Of a stretch of 5,595 nucleotides of DNA, positions 1-4,956 are shown piece by piece. Position 1 is the first letter of the stretch. Each line of letters starts with the position of its first letter. The notes under the pieces were generated by a model that was not told the origin of the DNA, searched no databases, and saw only the letters and a program-made list of their open reading frames with translations. Location: positions 1 through 5,595 of the forward strand of contig DAOWKG010000331.1 in assembly GCA_030639985.1 (NCBI GenBank), given 5' to 3'. Both the position numbers and the translations under genes were made by a program. The DNA comes from Desulfuromonadaceae bacterium. Its GTDB lineage: Bacteria; Desulfobacterota; Desulfuromonadia; Desulfuromonadales; Geopsychrobacteraceae.

Positions 1-351
1 GAGCGATTTTTTCAGCACAAACCGAGTTTGCGGCATCGGTCCATCAAAAGCATCGACAAGAAGTAACACCGAATCGACCATTTTCAAAATTCGCTCAACT
101 TCGCCACCAAAATCGGCGTGACCGGGAGTATCAACAATATTAATTTTCAAGCCATCATGTTGAACCGAAAGGTTTTTAGAGAGGATGGTAATCCCCCGCT
201 CTTTCTCCAGATCGTTACTGTCCATCACCCGCTCAGTAATTTCTTGATGCTCCCGGTAGACCCCGGATTGCACCAGCATGGCATCAACCAGTGTAGTTTT
301 GCCGTGATCGACGTGAGCGATAATTGCTATATTTCTTATGTTTTCAGACAT
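1..351 (-). CDS. typA: TypA/BipA ribosome-associated GTPase, N-terminal fragment (cut by window edge)
   Basis: This is the first 117 codons of TypA/BipA, a translational GTPase of the EF-G/LepA class that binds the 70S ribosome and supports ribosome assembly and growth under stress or cold. Reading the minus strand from the ATG at 349-351 gives [20 protein letters not shown]. The G1 P-loop AHVDHGKT lies at residues 12-19, the G2/switch I segment RGITI at 52-56 and the G3 motif DTPGH at 74-78. [17 protein letters not shown] and [14 protein letters not shown] are strongly TypA-like and separate it from LepA and EF-G. The NKxD motif and later domains lie outside the window; the family is usually about 600-615 residues. 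The start is supported by the match to the family N-terminus and by AAAGGG at 358-363, six bases upstream. The gene diverges from aroK, with a 466-bp gap between them. I see nothing abnormal in the visible part. Confidence 0.96.
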   Translation of the reverse strand, partial: MSENIRNIAIIAHVDHGKTTLVDAMLVQSGVYREHQEITERVMDSNDLEKERGITILSKNLSVQHDGLKINIVDTPGHADFGGEVERILKMVDSVLLLVDAFDGPMPQTRFVLKKSL

Positions 352-394
352 CTTGTACCCTTTATAGATGATGGTTTTAGCGCAAAGGAGCGGG

Positions 395-423
395 AGTATG
401 GCAGAAACCGCCCCGAATGCCAA
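395..423 (-). promoter_or_regulatory. Predicted sigma-70 type promoter for typA
   Basis: On the minus strand there is a -35-like TTGGCA (418-423, five of six consensus bases), a 17-nt spacer and a -10-like CATACT (395-400, four of six). TG sits one base upstream of the -10, an extended -10 arrangement. The predicted start near 388 would leave a leader of about 37 nt before typA. This is a pattern match only. Confidence 0.4.
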
Positions 424-448
424 GAAAATAAGTCGATAAATTCACAAC

Positions 449-477
449 TTGACACATCTATCACGATTTTTTATCTT
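449..477 (+). promoter_or_regulatory. Predicted sigma-70 type promoter towards aroK
   Basis: A perfect -35 hexamer TTGACA (449-454) is followed by a 17-nt spacer and TATCTT (472-477, four of six -10 bases) on the plus strand. Transcription from about 484 would run through some 330 nt of repeat-rich leader before aroK, so a second promoter nearer the gene is possible. It lies back to back with the predicted typA promoter, 25 bp away. The assignment to aroK rests only on orientation. Confidence 0.38.
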
Positions 478-495
478 CCTTAAACACAAACGTAG

Positions 496-524
496 CCACC
501 AAGTCGCCAAGGTCACCAAGAAAG
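496..524. repeat. Short tandem-like repeat with CCAAG units
   Basis: CCAAG occurs at 499, 507 and 516, giving steps of 8 and 9 nt, in the contexts CACCAAG, CGCCAAG and CACCAAG. It looks like a member of the low-complexity intergenic repeats seen in many bacterial genomes. No second copy is in the window. Confidence 0.5.
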
Positions 525-559
525 ACTATAAAATCGCTATCTCGCGCCCGTTCTCTATG

Positions 560-592
560 CTCACTCAAGCCGCAAATAACGCAGAGAAAACC
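560..592 (+). repeat. Dispersed intergenic repeat, family B, copy 1
   Basis: Begins CTCACTCAAGCC and continues as CGCAAATAACGCAGAGAAAA. Copy 2, in the same orientation, is at 4642-4673 upstream of manC: the first 12 bases are identical and most of the rest matches. CGCA recurs at 571 and 580, a 9-nt step. Confidence 0.6.
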
Positions 593-600
593 TTAATTTT

Positions 601-632
601 GCCACAGACTAACACGGACAACTGCAGGACAA
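601..632 (+). repeat. Dispersed repeat, family C, copy 1
   Basis: The block starts GCCACAGAC and ends CTGCAGGACAA. GAC recurs at 607, 617 and 628, so the steps are 10 and 11 nt. An inverted copy lies at 4737-4767 and matches at 26 of 31 positions over 602-632. The first 19 bases are also complementary to 682-700, so the block can form the left arm of a local stem. Confidence 0.62.
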
Positions 633-677
633 AACAAATCAGATTGAATCTAATTTATCTCAAATGACCAATAAAGA

Positions 678-707
678 CCCAGTCGGTGTGTGTCTGTGGC
701 TAATATT
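678..707 (-). repeat. Dispersed repeat, family C-prime, copy 1
   Basis: Read on the minus strand this begins AATATTAGCCACAGAC and continues ACACACCGACTGGG. Its relative at 4557-4585 on the plus strand shares the first 16 bases exactly and most of the remainder, with one base missing. GTC recurs at 682 and 692, a 10-nt step. It forms the right arm of an imperfect inverted pair with 601-619. Confidence 0.62.
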
Positions 708-758
708 TGAATTGACGGTAACGAAACTCAGCACGAGCTATATTTTGACTTAATCATT

Positions 759-790
759 ATCCGCTTTTATCTGCGTAAATCTGCGGCTAA
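759..790. repeat. 10-nt periodic repeat with ATCTGCG units just upstream of aroK
   Basis: ATCCGC at 759, ATCTGCG at 769 and ATCTGCGG at 779 are spaced by exactly 10 nt. Its last 12 bases (779-790) match GTCTGTGGCTAA at 692-703 in 10 of 12 positions, so it is probably related to the C-prime family. It ends 27 bp before the aroK start and would lie in the 5' leader of the aroK transcript. Confidence 0.55.
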
Positions 791-817
791 AAACATTTTC
801 ATCAAACATGAGGTCAT

Positions 818-1330
818 ATGTCACTAGCAAATATCATTCTAACCGGATTTATGGGTACCGGCAAAACCACTCTGGGAAAATTACTGGCAAAATGTATCGG
901 TTACGAATTTGTCGATACCGATGCGCTCATTGAGAGCCGTGCGGAACGATCTATTGCTGAGATTTTTGCAACTGATGGAGAAGCAGCATTTCGCAAGCTT
1001 GAATCGAAGCTGGTTATTGAACTGGCACAAAAGGAAGGCTTAGTTATCGCCACTGGTGGTGGACTTGTGCTTGATCAAGATAATGTTACAGCGTTGAGCA
1101 AAACCGGGCGTATTATCTGCCTGACAGCATCGACAGAAGAAATTCTGGCGCGGGTATCAAACCAAAAAACGGTACGCCCGCTGCTACAAGAAACAGACCC
1201 ACAAGCTAAAATTGCAGAGCTATTACAACAGCGCGCAACTATCTACCAGCAGTTCCAGCAACTTTCTACCTCGAATTTATCGCGTGATGAATTGGTAGCT
1301 AAATTATTAGACCTGACAAGTTCAACTTAA
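818..1330 (+). CDS. aroK: Shikimate kinase
   Basis: This 170-residue cytoplasmic enzyme phosphorylates shikimate with ATP to give shikimate-3-phosphate, in the pathway to chorismate and the aromatic amino acids. The size is normal for AroK/AroL. Residues 10-18 (GFMGTGKTT) form the Walker A P-loop, and DTD at 33-35 carries the substrate and magnesium aspartate. FRKLE at 58-62 supplies the shikimate-binding arginine, and TGGG at 79-82 is the substrate-binding glycine stretch. RPLL at 120-123 is the lid arginine region, and R139 in QRATIYQQF matches the conserved R-x3-Y motif. That last motif usually reads YxExA; here the glutamate is Q145. The ATG at 818 has GAGGT at 810-814, a short three-base spacing, and begins at the family's usual place. 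No aroB lies next to it, unlike in many genomes. It converges on manB across a hairpin element. AroK is more likely than the NMP-kinase relatives because all shikimate-binding residues are present. Confidence 0.95.
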   Translation: MSLANIILTGFMGTGKTTLGKLLAKCIGYEFVDTDALIESRAERSIAEIFATDGEAAFRKLESKLVIELAQKEGLVIATGGGLVLDQDNVTALSKTGRIICLTASTEEILARVSNQKTVRPLLQETDPQAKIAELLQQRATIYQQFQQLSTSNLSRDELVAKLLDLTSST

Positions 1331-1388
1331 TTGTTTTTTATGACGTGATCATGCCAGTTTGTACGGTATTTCTCCCTCTCCCCATTGT

Positions 1389-1411
1389 GGGAAAGGGTTG
1401 GGGAGAGGGGG
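1389..1411 (+). other. G-quadruplex-type motif downstream of aroK
   Basis: Four G tracts on the plus strand (1389-1391, 1395-1397, 1400-1403, 1407-1411) are separated by AAA, TT and AGA, which fits the G3+N1-7 rule. It is on the sense strand of aroK, 59 bp past the stop, so an extended mRNA would carry it. Tracts three and four are also the 3' arm of the hairpin at 1374-1409, so the two folds compete. Confidence 0.5.
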
Positions 1412-1490
1412 TGCCAAAGAAGACGTTCAGCATCGGTCGAAAACTTCCTGAGTGATCGTGCTGCTTCGGTGTAGTTCATTGCGGTGTTCA

Positions 1491-1509
1491 CCCTCCCCCA
1501 ACCCCTCCC
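1491..1509 (-). other. G-quadruplex-type motif downstream of manB
   Basis: The minus strand reads GGGAGGGGTTGGGGGAGGG, four G tracts with loops of 1, 2 and 1 nt. Short loops favour a stable fold. It is on the sense strand of manB, 35 bp past its stop. The first two tracts are also the 3' arm of the hairpin 1502-1522 when read as manB mRNA. Confidence 0.52.
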
Positions 1510-1543
1510 ATTGAGGGAGGGGAGCTAAATTATCAACTATGCA

Positions 1544-2899
1544 CTACATTGCACAGTCGTTTAGTTGTGCTAACAGTTCCGCCGTCTTATCTTGCATTAA
1601 CCCGACATCTCCCCGCGACTCGACATTCAAACGAATCACCGGTTCGGTATTTGACTCGCGCAAATTAAACCGCCATTGCCCCATATCCAAACTTAAACCA
1701 TCGGTAAAATCAACATCTACCGCATCTGGTTCATAACGACTGCGAATTGCCCCGATCAACTCCGTTGGATCCTTAACCAGACGATTTATTTCACCACTGG
1801 CGGGATACTTACCAATCCGTTCAGCGACCAATTGTGACAGCGGAAGACCGCTGTTGCTCATAAGTCCAACAATCATCAACCAGGGAATCATGCCACTATC
1901 GCAATAAGCAAAATCGCGGAAATAGTGGTGCGCACTCATTTCCCCGCCATACAAAGCATTTTCTGCCCGCATGCGTTCTTTGATAAAAGCGTGGCCAGTT
2001 TTACTTTGAATCGGTATCCCACCCGCTTGGTTCACAATGTCAATGGTGTTCCAGGTTAACCGGGGATCGTGGATAATCTTTTGTCCGGGGTTATTGGCCA
2101 ACAGCACTTGAGCAAGCAAGCCGACAATATAGTACCCTTCAACAAATTCACCTTTTTCATCAAACAAAAAACAACGATCAAAATCACCATCCCAGGCAAT
2201 TCCCAAATCGGCTTTATGTTCCAATACCGCATCTCGTGTCAGGCTGCGATTTTCGGGTAATAGTGGATTGGGGATACCGTGCGGAAAGGTGCCATCAGGC
2301 TGATGACAAACCTTGACGATCTCCAAAGGCAAATATGCTTCAAGGAGATCAACAATTGGCCCGGCACAACCATTGCCAGCATTCATAACGACTTTAAGAG
2401 GTTTCAAGCTAGAGGGATCAATATAGGTCAGGAGATGTTCGATATAACTGTTTTCATACGAAACAGACTGAATATTGCCACTGCGCTGTGATGGCTCAAA
2501 AACTCCATCGACAACTAATTGCTGGATATGTTTTAAACCGGTATCACCGCTAATCGGTTTCGACTGCTCCCGCACCAGTTTCATGCCATTATAATCGATC
2601 GGATTATGGCTGGCAGTAACCATAATGCCACCATCCAATTGCTGGCTGAAAGTCGCATGATAGATTTCCTCGGTACCACACAGACCGATATCCAAAACAT
2701 CACTACCACCTGCCAGCAATCCTTTTGCCAGTGCATCGCTCAAAGATTGGCTCGAGGTTCTTACATCATGGCCAATAACGACCTGCTTGGGACTTAAAAA
2801 TTGGGCATAGGCACGACCAATACGCCAGGCAATCTCTTCATTGAGCTGATCCGGTAAGCGACCACGAATATCATAAGCTTTAAAACAATCAGTATTCAT
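1544..2899 (-). CDS. manB: Phosphomannomutase (ManB/CpsG type, alpha-D-phosphohexomutase family)
   Basis: This 451-residue cytoplasmic enzyme interconverts mannose-6-phosphate and mannose-1-phosphate, the middle step to GDP-mannose. Domain 1 opens with [15 protein letters not shown], and TASHNP at 95-100 holds the phosphoserine S97. DGDFDR at 237-242 is the metal-binding loop of domain 2. [10 protein letters not shown] from 318 is the sugar-recognition loop of domain 3, and RESNTEP at 414-420 is the phosphate-binding loop of domain 4. [10 protein letters not shown] and SGDTGL after the serine resemble E. coli ManB/CpsG, so I favour phosphomannomutase over phosphoglucomutase or phosphoglucosamine mutase (GlmM carries a different sugar loop); some relatives use both sugars. 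The start is fixed by AGAAGGA at 2907-2913, seven bases upstream. It follows manC on the same strand after a 153-bp gap, probably one transcript, and ends (TAG) facing aroK across the three-hairpin element. Confidence 0.93.
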   Translation of the reverse strand: MNTDCFKAYDIRGRLPDQLNEEIAWRIGRAYAQFLSPKQVVIGHDVRTSSQSLSDALAKGLLAGGSDVLDIGLCGTEEIYHATFSQQLDGGIMVTASHNPIDYNGMKLVREQSKPISGDTGLKHIQQLVVDGVFEPSQRSGNIQSVSYENSYIEHLLTYIDPSSLKPLKVVMNAGNGCAGPIVDLLEAYLPLEIVKVCHQPDGTFPHGIPNPLLPENRSLTRDAVLEHKADLGIAWDGDFDRCFLFDEKGEFVEGYYIVGLLAQVLLANNPGQKIIHDPRLTWNTIDIVNQAGGIPIQSKTGHAFIKERMRAENALYGGEMSAHHYFRDFAYCDSGMIPWLMIVGLMSNSGLPLSQLVAERIGKYPASGEINRLVKDPTELIGAIRSRYEPDAVDVDFTDGLSLDMGQWRFNLRESNTEPVIRLNVESRGDVGLMQDKTAELLAQLNDCAM

Positions 2900-2952
2900 C
2901 TACATATCCTTCTGGAATTAGTACCCACATGGCTACCAACAACCATAATCTA

Positions 2953-3040
2953 TTTACAGGGATATTCAGGATAGGCAGGATAAAACCTTAAAATTGTTAG
3001 ATCCGGTCATAATCCTCTATATCCTGTACATCCCTGTTAA
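2953..3040. repeat. Imperfect inverted repeat with CAGGAT units between manC and manB
   Basis: The arm 2953-2982 and the reverse complement of 3011-3040 match at 23 of 30 positions, around a 28-nt loop. Within the arms short units recur: CAGG at 2957, 2967 and 2976, and ATCC at 3012, 3021 and 3030, so steps of 9-10 nt. It looks like a widespread class of intergenic repeats built from ATCCTG units. As RNA it would form a long interrupted stem inside the presumed manC-manB transcript. Its last base is 13 bp before the manC stop codon, on the downstream side. Confidence 0.65.
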
Positions 3041-3052
3041 AAATATTCTTTT

Positions 3053-4465
3053 TTATGGTTGTCTGCCATAATCATCTTCAAGGCGGATAATGTCATCTTC
3101 ACCCAAATAACTTCCCGATTGCACTTCGATAATTTCGAGGGCAATACAGCCGGGATTTTCCAACCGATGCACCTCACCAAGGGGAATATAGGTCGATTGA
3201 TTTTCTGACAAAATCATAACCTTCTCACCACAAGTTATTTTTGCTGTGCCCTTAACCACAATCCAGTGTTCAGCACGATGATGATGCTTTTGTAATGATA
3301 AACTGGCACCGGGGTTAACAATAATTCGCTTAACCTGAAAACGTTCCCCCGCATCAACCCCCTCATAAGAACCCCAGGGACGATTTACCCGACGATGTAA
3401 AAGTGCTTCACTTCGCTTTTGTTGGCGCAATTGTTCAACAATAGCTTTAACTTTTTGCACCTGATCACGTGATGCAACCAAAACCGCATCAGCCGTTTCT
3501 ACCACCACCAGATCATCGACTCCGACCGCAGCAATTAACCGATTACTTGAATGGAGATAGCAGTTATTAGCAGCTTCGGTCAAAACATCACCAATTAACA
3601 CATTACCATCAGCATCATGATCATGAATATCCCAGAGCGCTGACCAGGCACCGATATCATTCCAACCAGCGTCAAGGGGGATAACTACCGCCCGATCAGT
3701 TTTTTCCATTACGGCATAGTCGATAGAGTCTGCAGGCGATGCAGCAAAAGTCGTTTCATCCAAACGTTGAAAGTCGAGATCACCAGAAATGTTGGTGAAA
3801 GCATTTTGACAAGCTTTCAGCATCTCTGGTTGATACCGTTCTAGCTCTTCCAAATAACGACTAGCACGAAACATGAACATGCCGCTATTCCAATAATAAT
3901 CGCCACTGGCAAGGTACTTTTCTGCCGTTTCAGAATCTGGTTTTTCAACAAATTCTGCAACTGGATATACCGAGTTAACAGAGCTCTGATCAGCCCGGAT
4001 GTAGCCATAACCGGTTTCGGGCAAAGTCGGGACAATACCAAAGGTTACCAATGCCCCTAGTTTCGCCTGTTTTGCCCCTAAATCAACCGCCCGACGAAAC
4101 TCCGGCACATTCTGAATCAAGTGGTCTGCCGGCAATATTAACAAAATTGGATCAGTTTCCATTTGCTGCGCATAAAGAGCAGCAATCGCGACTGCCGGAG
4201 CCGTATTACGACCACACGGTTCCAAAATAATCGCATGGGGATCTTTATCCAGCTGGCGAATCTGTTCAGCCACCATAAAACGATGCGCTTCATTACAGAT
4301 AACCAGTGGCTTTTCCAATTCAGCAATACCATCCAAACGTTGGATAGTCTCCTGCAGCATGGTTTGTTCACTGGCAAGGGGGAGAAGTTGCTTCGGGTAT
4401 AGTTCACGGGAAAGTGGCCAGAGACGAGTTCCTGCACCACCTGAAAGGATAACGGGTAAAATCAA
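3053..4465 (-). CDS. manC: Mannose-1-phosphate guanylyltransferase / mannose-6-phosphate isomerase (bifunctional, AlgA/ManC type)
   Basis: This 470-residue cytoplasmic enzyme makes GDP-mannose from mannose-1-phosphate and GTP; its C-terminal cupin interconverts fructose-6-phosphate and mannose-6-phosphate (type II isomerase). The nucleotidyltransferase domain covers about residues 1-285: GGAGTRLWP at 9-17 binds the nucleotide, followed by YPKQ at 23-26, EPCGRNTAPA at 82-91, LPADH at 111-115, FVEKP at 172-176 and DAGWNDIGAW at 265-274. The cupin covers about 355-470, with RPWG at 362-365, QKHHHRAEHW at 392-401 (metal and substrate histidines) and EVHRLEN at 431-437. The length is typical of full two-domain enzymes. 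The start is TTG, not ATG: a perfect AAGGAGG lies five bases upstream, no in-frame ATG fits, and MILPVILSGG matches the AlgA N-terminus. It precedes manB, with which it completes a fructose-6-phosphate to GDP-mannose route. The sugar product beyond GDP-mannose cannot be told from this window. Confidence 0.96.
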   Translation of the reverse strand: MILPVILSGGAGTRLWPLSRELYPKQLLPLASEQTMLQETIQRLDGIAELEKPLVICNEAHRFMVAEQIRQLDKDPHAIILEPCGRNTAPAVAIAALYAQQMETDPILLILPADHLIQNVPEFRRAVDLGAKQAKLGALVTFGIVPTLPETGYGYIRADQSSVNSVYPVAEFVEKPDSETAEKYLASGDYYWNSGMFMFRASRYLEELERYQPEMLKACQNAFTNISGDLDFQRLDETTFAASPADSIDYAVMEKTDRAVVIPLDAGWNDIGAWSALWDIHDHDADGNVLIGDVLTEAANNCYLHSSNRLIAAVGVDDLVVVETADAVLVASRDQVQKVKAIVEQLRQQKRSEALLHRRVNRPWGSYEGVDAGERFQVKRIIVNPGASLSLQKHHHRAEHWIVVKGTAKITCGEKVMILSENQSTYIPLGEVHRLENPGCIALEIIEVQSGSYLGEDDIIRLEDDYGRQP

Positions 4466-4470
4466 TGTTC

Positions 4471-4477
4471 CCTCCTT
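4471..4477 (-). promoter_or_regulatory. Perfect Shine-Dalgarno site fixing the TTG start of manC
   Basis: The minus strand reads AAGGAGG, five bases before the TTG at 4463-4465. A full-consensus site at ideal spacing is the main reason to accept the non-ATG start, together with the conserved N-terminal residues that follow directly. Confidence 0.8.
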
Positions 4478-4556
4478 ATTAAGAGTCGATATGAACGTTG
4501 CTGATAAAATTGACTGGTGTTATCTACTTCACTCCAACCAACTCAATGCAAAAACC

Positions 4557-4585
4557 AATATTAGCCACAGACCCACACTGACGGG
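4557..4585 (+). repeat. Dispersed repeat, family C-prime, copy 2
   Basis: Starts AATATTAGCCACAGAC and continues CCACACTGACGGG. It is the inverted relative of 678-707, sharing 16 identical leading bases. GAC recurs 10 nt apart. It lies about 90 bp upstream of the manC start codon. Confidence 0.6.
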
Positions 4586-4641
4586 TACATATTCATGAAG
4601 TCAGAAAATCCCAAAATCATTCCCATCCCCCATACACAAAG

Positions 4642-4673
4642 CTCACTCAAGCCACAAAGAACACCGTGAAATC
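4642..4673 (+). repeat. Dispersed repeat, family B, copy 2
   Basis: Starts CTCACTCAAGCC, identical to 560-571, then continues ACAAAGAACACCGTGAAATC, which follows copy 1 with scattered substitutions. It has the same orientation as copy 1, although its neighbouring C-type blocks are inverted, so the spacers are not simple copies of each other. Confidence 0.58.
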
Positions 4674-4736
4674 TTTTGTTATTGGTTATTCTTGCCTTTG
4701 TGAATTTTGTATCTATTGGGCGACATAATTTAATAA

Positions 4737-4767
4737 TTGTCCTGCAGTCGTCCGCACTTGTCTGTGG
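4737..4767 (-). repeat. Dispersed repeat, family C, copy 2
   Basis: On the minus strand it begins CCACAGAC and ends CTGCAGGACAA, matching 602-632 at 26 of 31 positions. Differences cluster at positions 9-13 of the block; the 3' half is nearly identical. Confidence 0.62.
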
Positions 4768-4956
4768 TAAAAAAAGTTTGCTGCTGGTATTTTCAATCGA
4801 CCAATCTAATCAACTTAAAGCAAATAAGCTACCAGACAAAATTATTAGCATTTTTTATCATAATTTGTTAGTTGAAATTGTATTTTAAGCGTCATCTTCG
4901 ACCCATTAAAACACTAGAGAATGGAATGGTAAAAGAGATAATCAAAACCATAAATT

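Larger units (their letters stand above)
352..817. other. Divergent typA/aroK spacer, a mosaic of short repeats
   Basis: No credible gene was found here. Next to typA lie two predicted divergent promoters. From about 496 the spacer is a run of distinct short repeat blocks (496-524, 560-592, 601-632, 678-707, 759-790), described separately. The blocks at 601-619 and 682-700 are inverted to each other and could pair (16 of 19 positions). Three blocks have relatives in the manC upstream spacer. Open frames crossing this region use TTG or GTG starts, lack a convincing ribosome site and run through the repeats. Confidence 0.6.
1372..1524. repeat. Three-hairpin inverted-repeat element between convergent aroK and manB
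   Basis: The ends (1372-1413 and about 1489-1524) are imperfect inverted copies of one C/G-rich sequence, and each is itself palindromic. In the left end, CCCTCTCCCC (1374-1383) pairs perfectly with GGGGAGAGGG (1400-1409). In the right end, CCCCTCCC (1502-1509) pairs perfectly with GGGAGGGG (1515-1522) around a 5-nt loop. The centre holds a weaker stem of 1428-1438 with 1454-1463, with one bulge and one G-U pair. The build resembles a REP/BIME-type or MITE-like non-coding element. Its position between two converging genes suggests it stops or protects transcripts from both sides, but no T tract follows the stems, so it is not a textbook intrinsic terminator. No target duplication is obvious. 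Confidence 0.65.
4466..4956. other. Spacer between the beta-CASP gene and manC, repeat-bearing
   Basis: No credible gene was found in these 491 bp. The promoter of manC should lie here or further upstream, but I found no hexamer pair good enough to report. Three repeat blocks occur (4557-4585, 4642-4673, 4737-4767). The outer two are loosely inverted to each other (12 of 18 core positions), so 4557-4767 could be one 211-bp element. The stretch from 4770 to 4956 is AT-rich and shows no clear terminator for the beta-CASP gene; 4839-4845 and 4860-4866 form only a weak A/T stem. Confidence 0.55.

Noticed and set aside
118..483. Plus-strand open frame of 121 codons
   Set aside because: It lies antisense to typA for most of its length, starts at GTG, and its residues resemble no family; typA on the other strand is clear.
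449..667. Plus-strand open frame of 72 codons in the typA/aroK spacer
   Set aside because: Its TTG start is the -35 hexamer of a predicted promoter, no ribosome site precedes it, and it runs through several repeat blocks.
496..790. Possible CRISPR array
   Set aside because: The blocks differ in sequence, units are only 8-11 nt apart, and there is no repeat-spacer alternation or cas gene.
4138..4440. Out-of-frame minus-strand reading frame inside manC, and plus-strand frames over manB and manC
   Set aside because: They are shadows of manC and manB, whose own frames carry all the conserved motifs.
4839..4866. Possible terminator stem AAATTAT / ATAATTT
   Set aside because: Only seven A/T pairs with a 14-nt loop; too weak to support a call in AT-rich sequence.
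4676..4888. Plus-strand open frame of 70 codons, rather hydrophobic
   Set aside because: TTG start with no ribosome site, crosses the inverted repeat at 4737-4767, and the hydrophobicity follows from AT-rich sequence.
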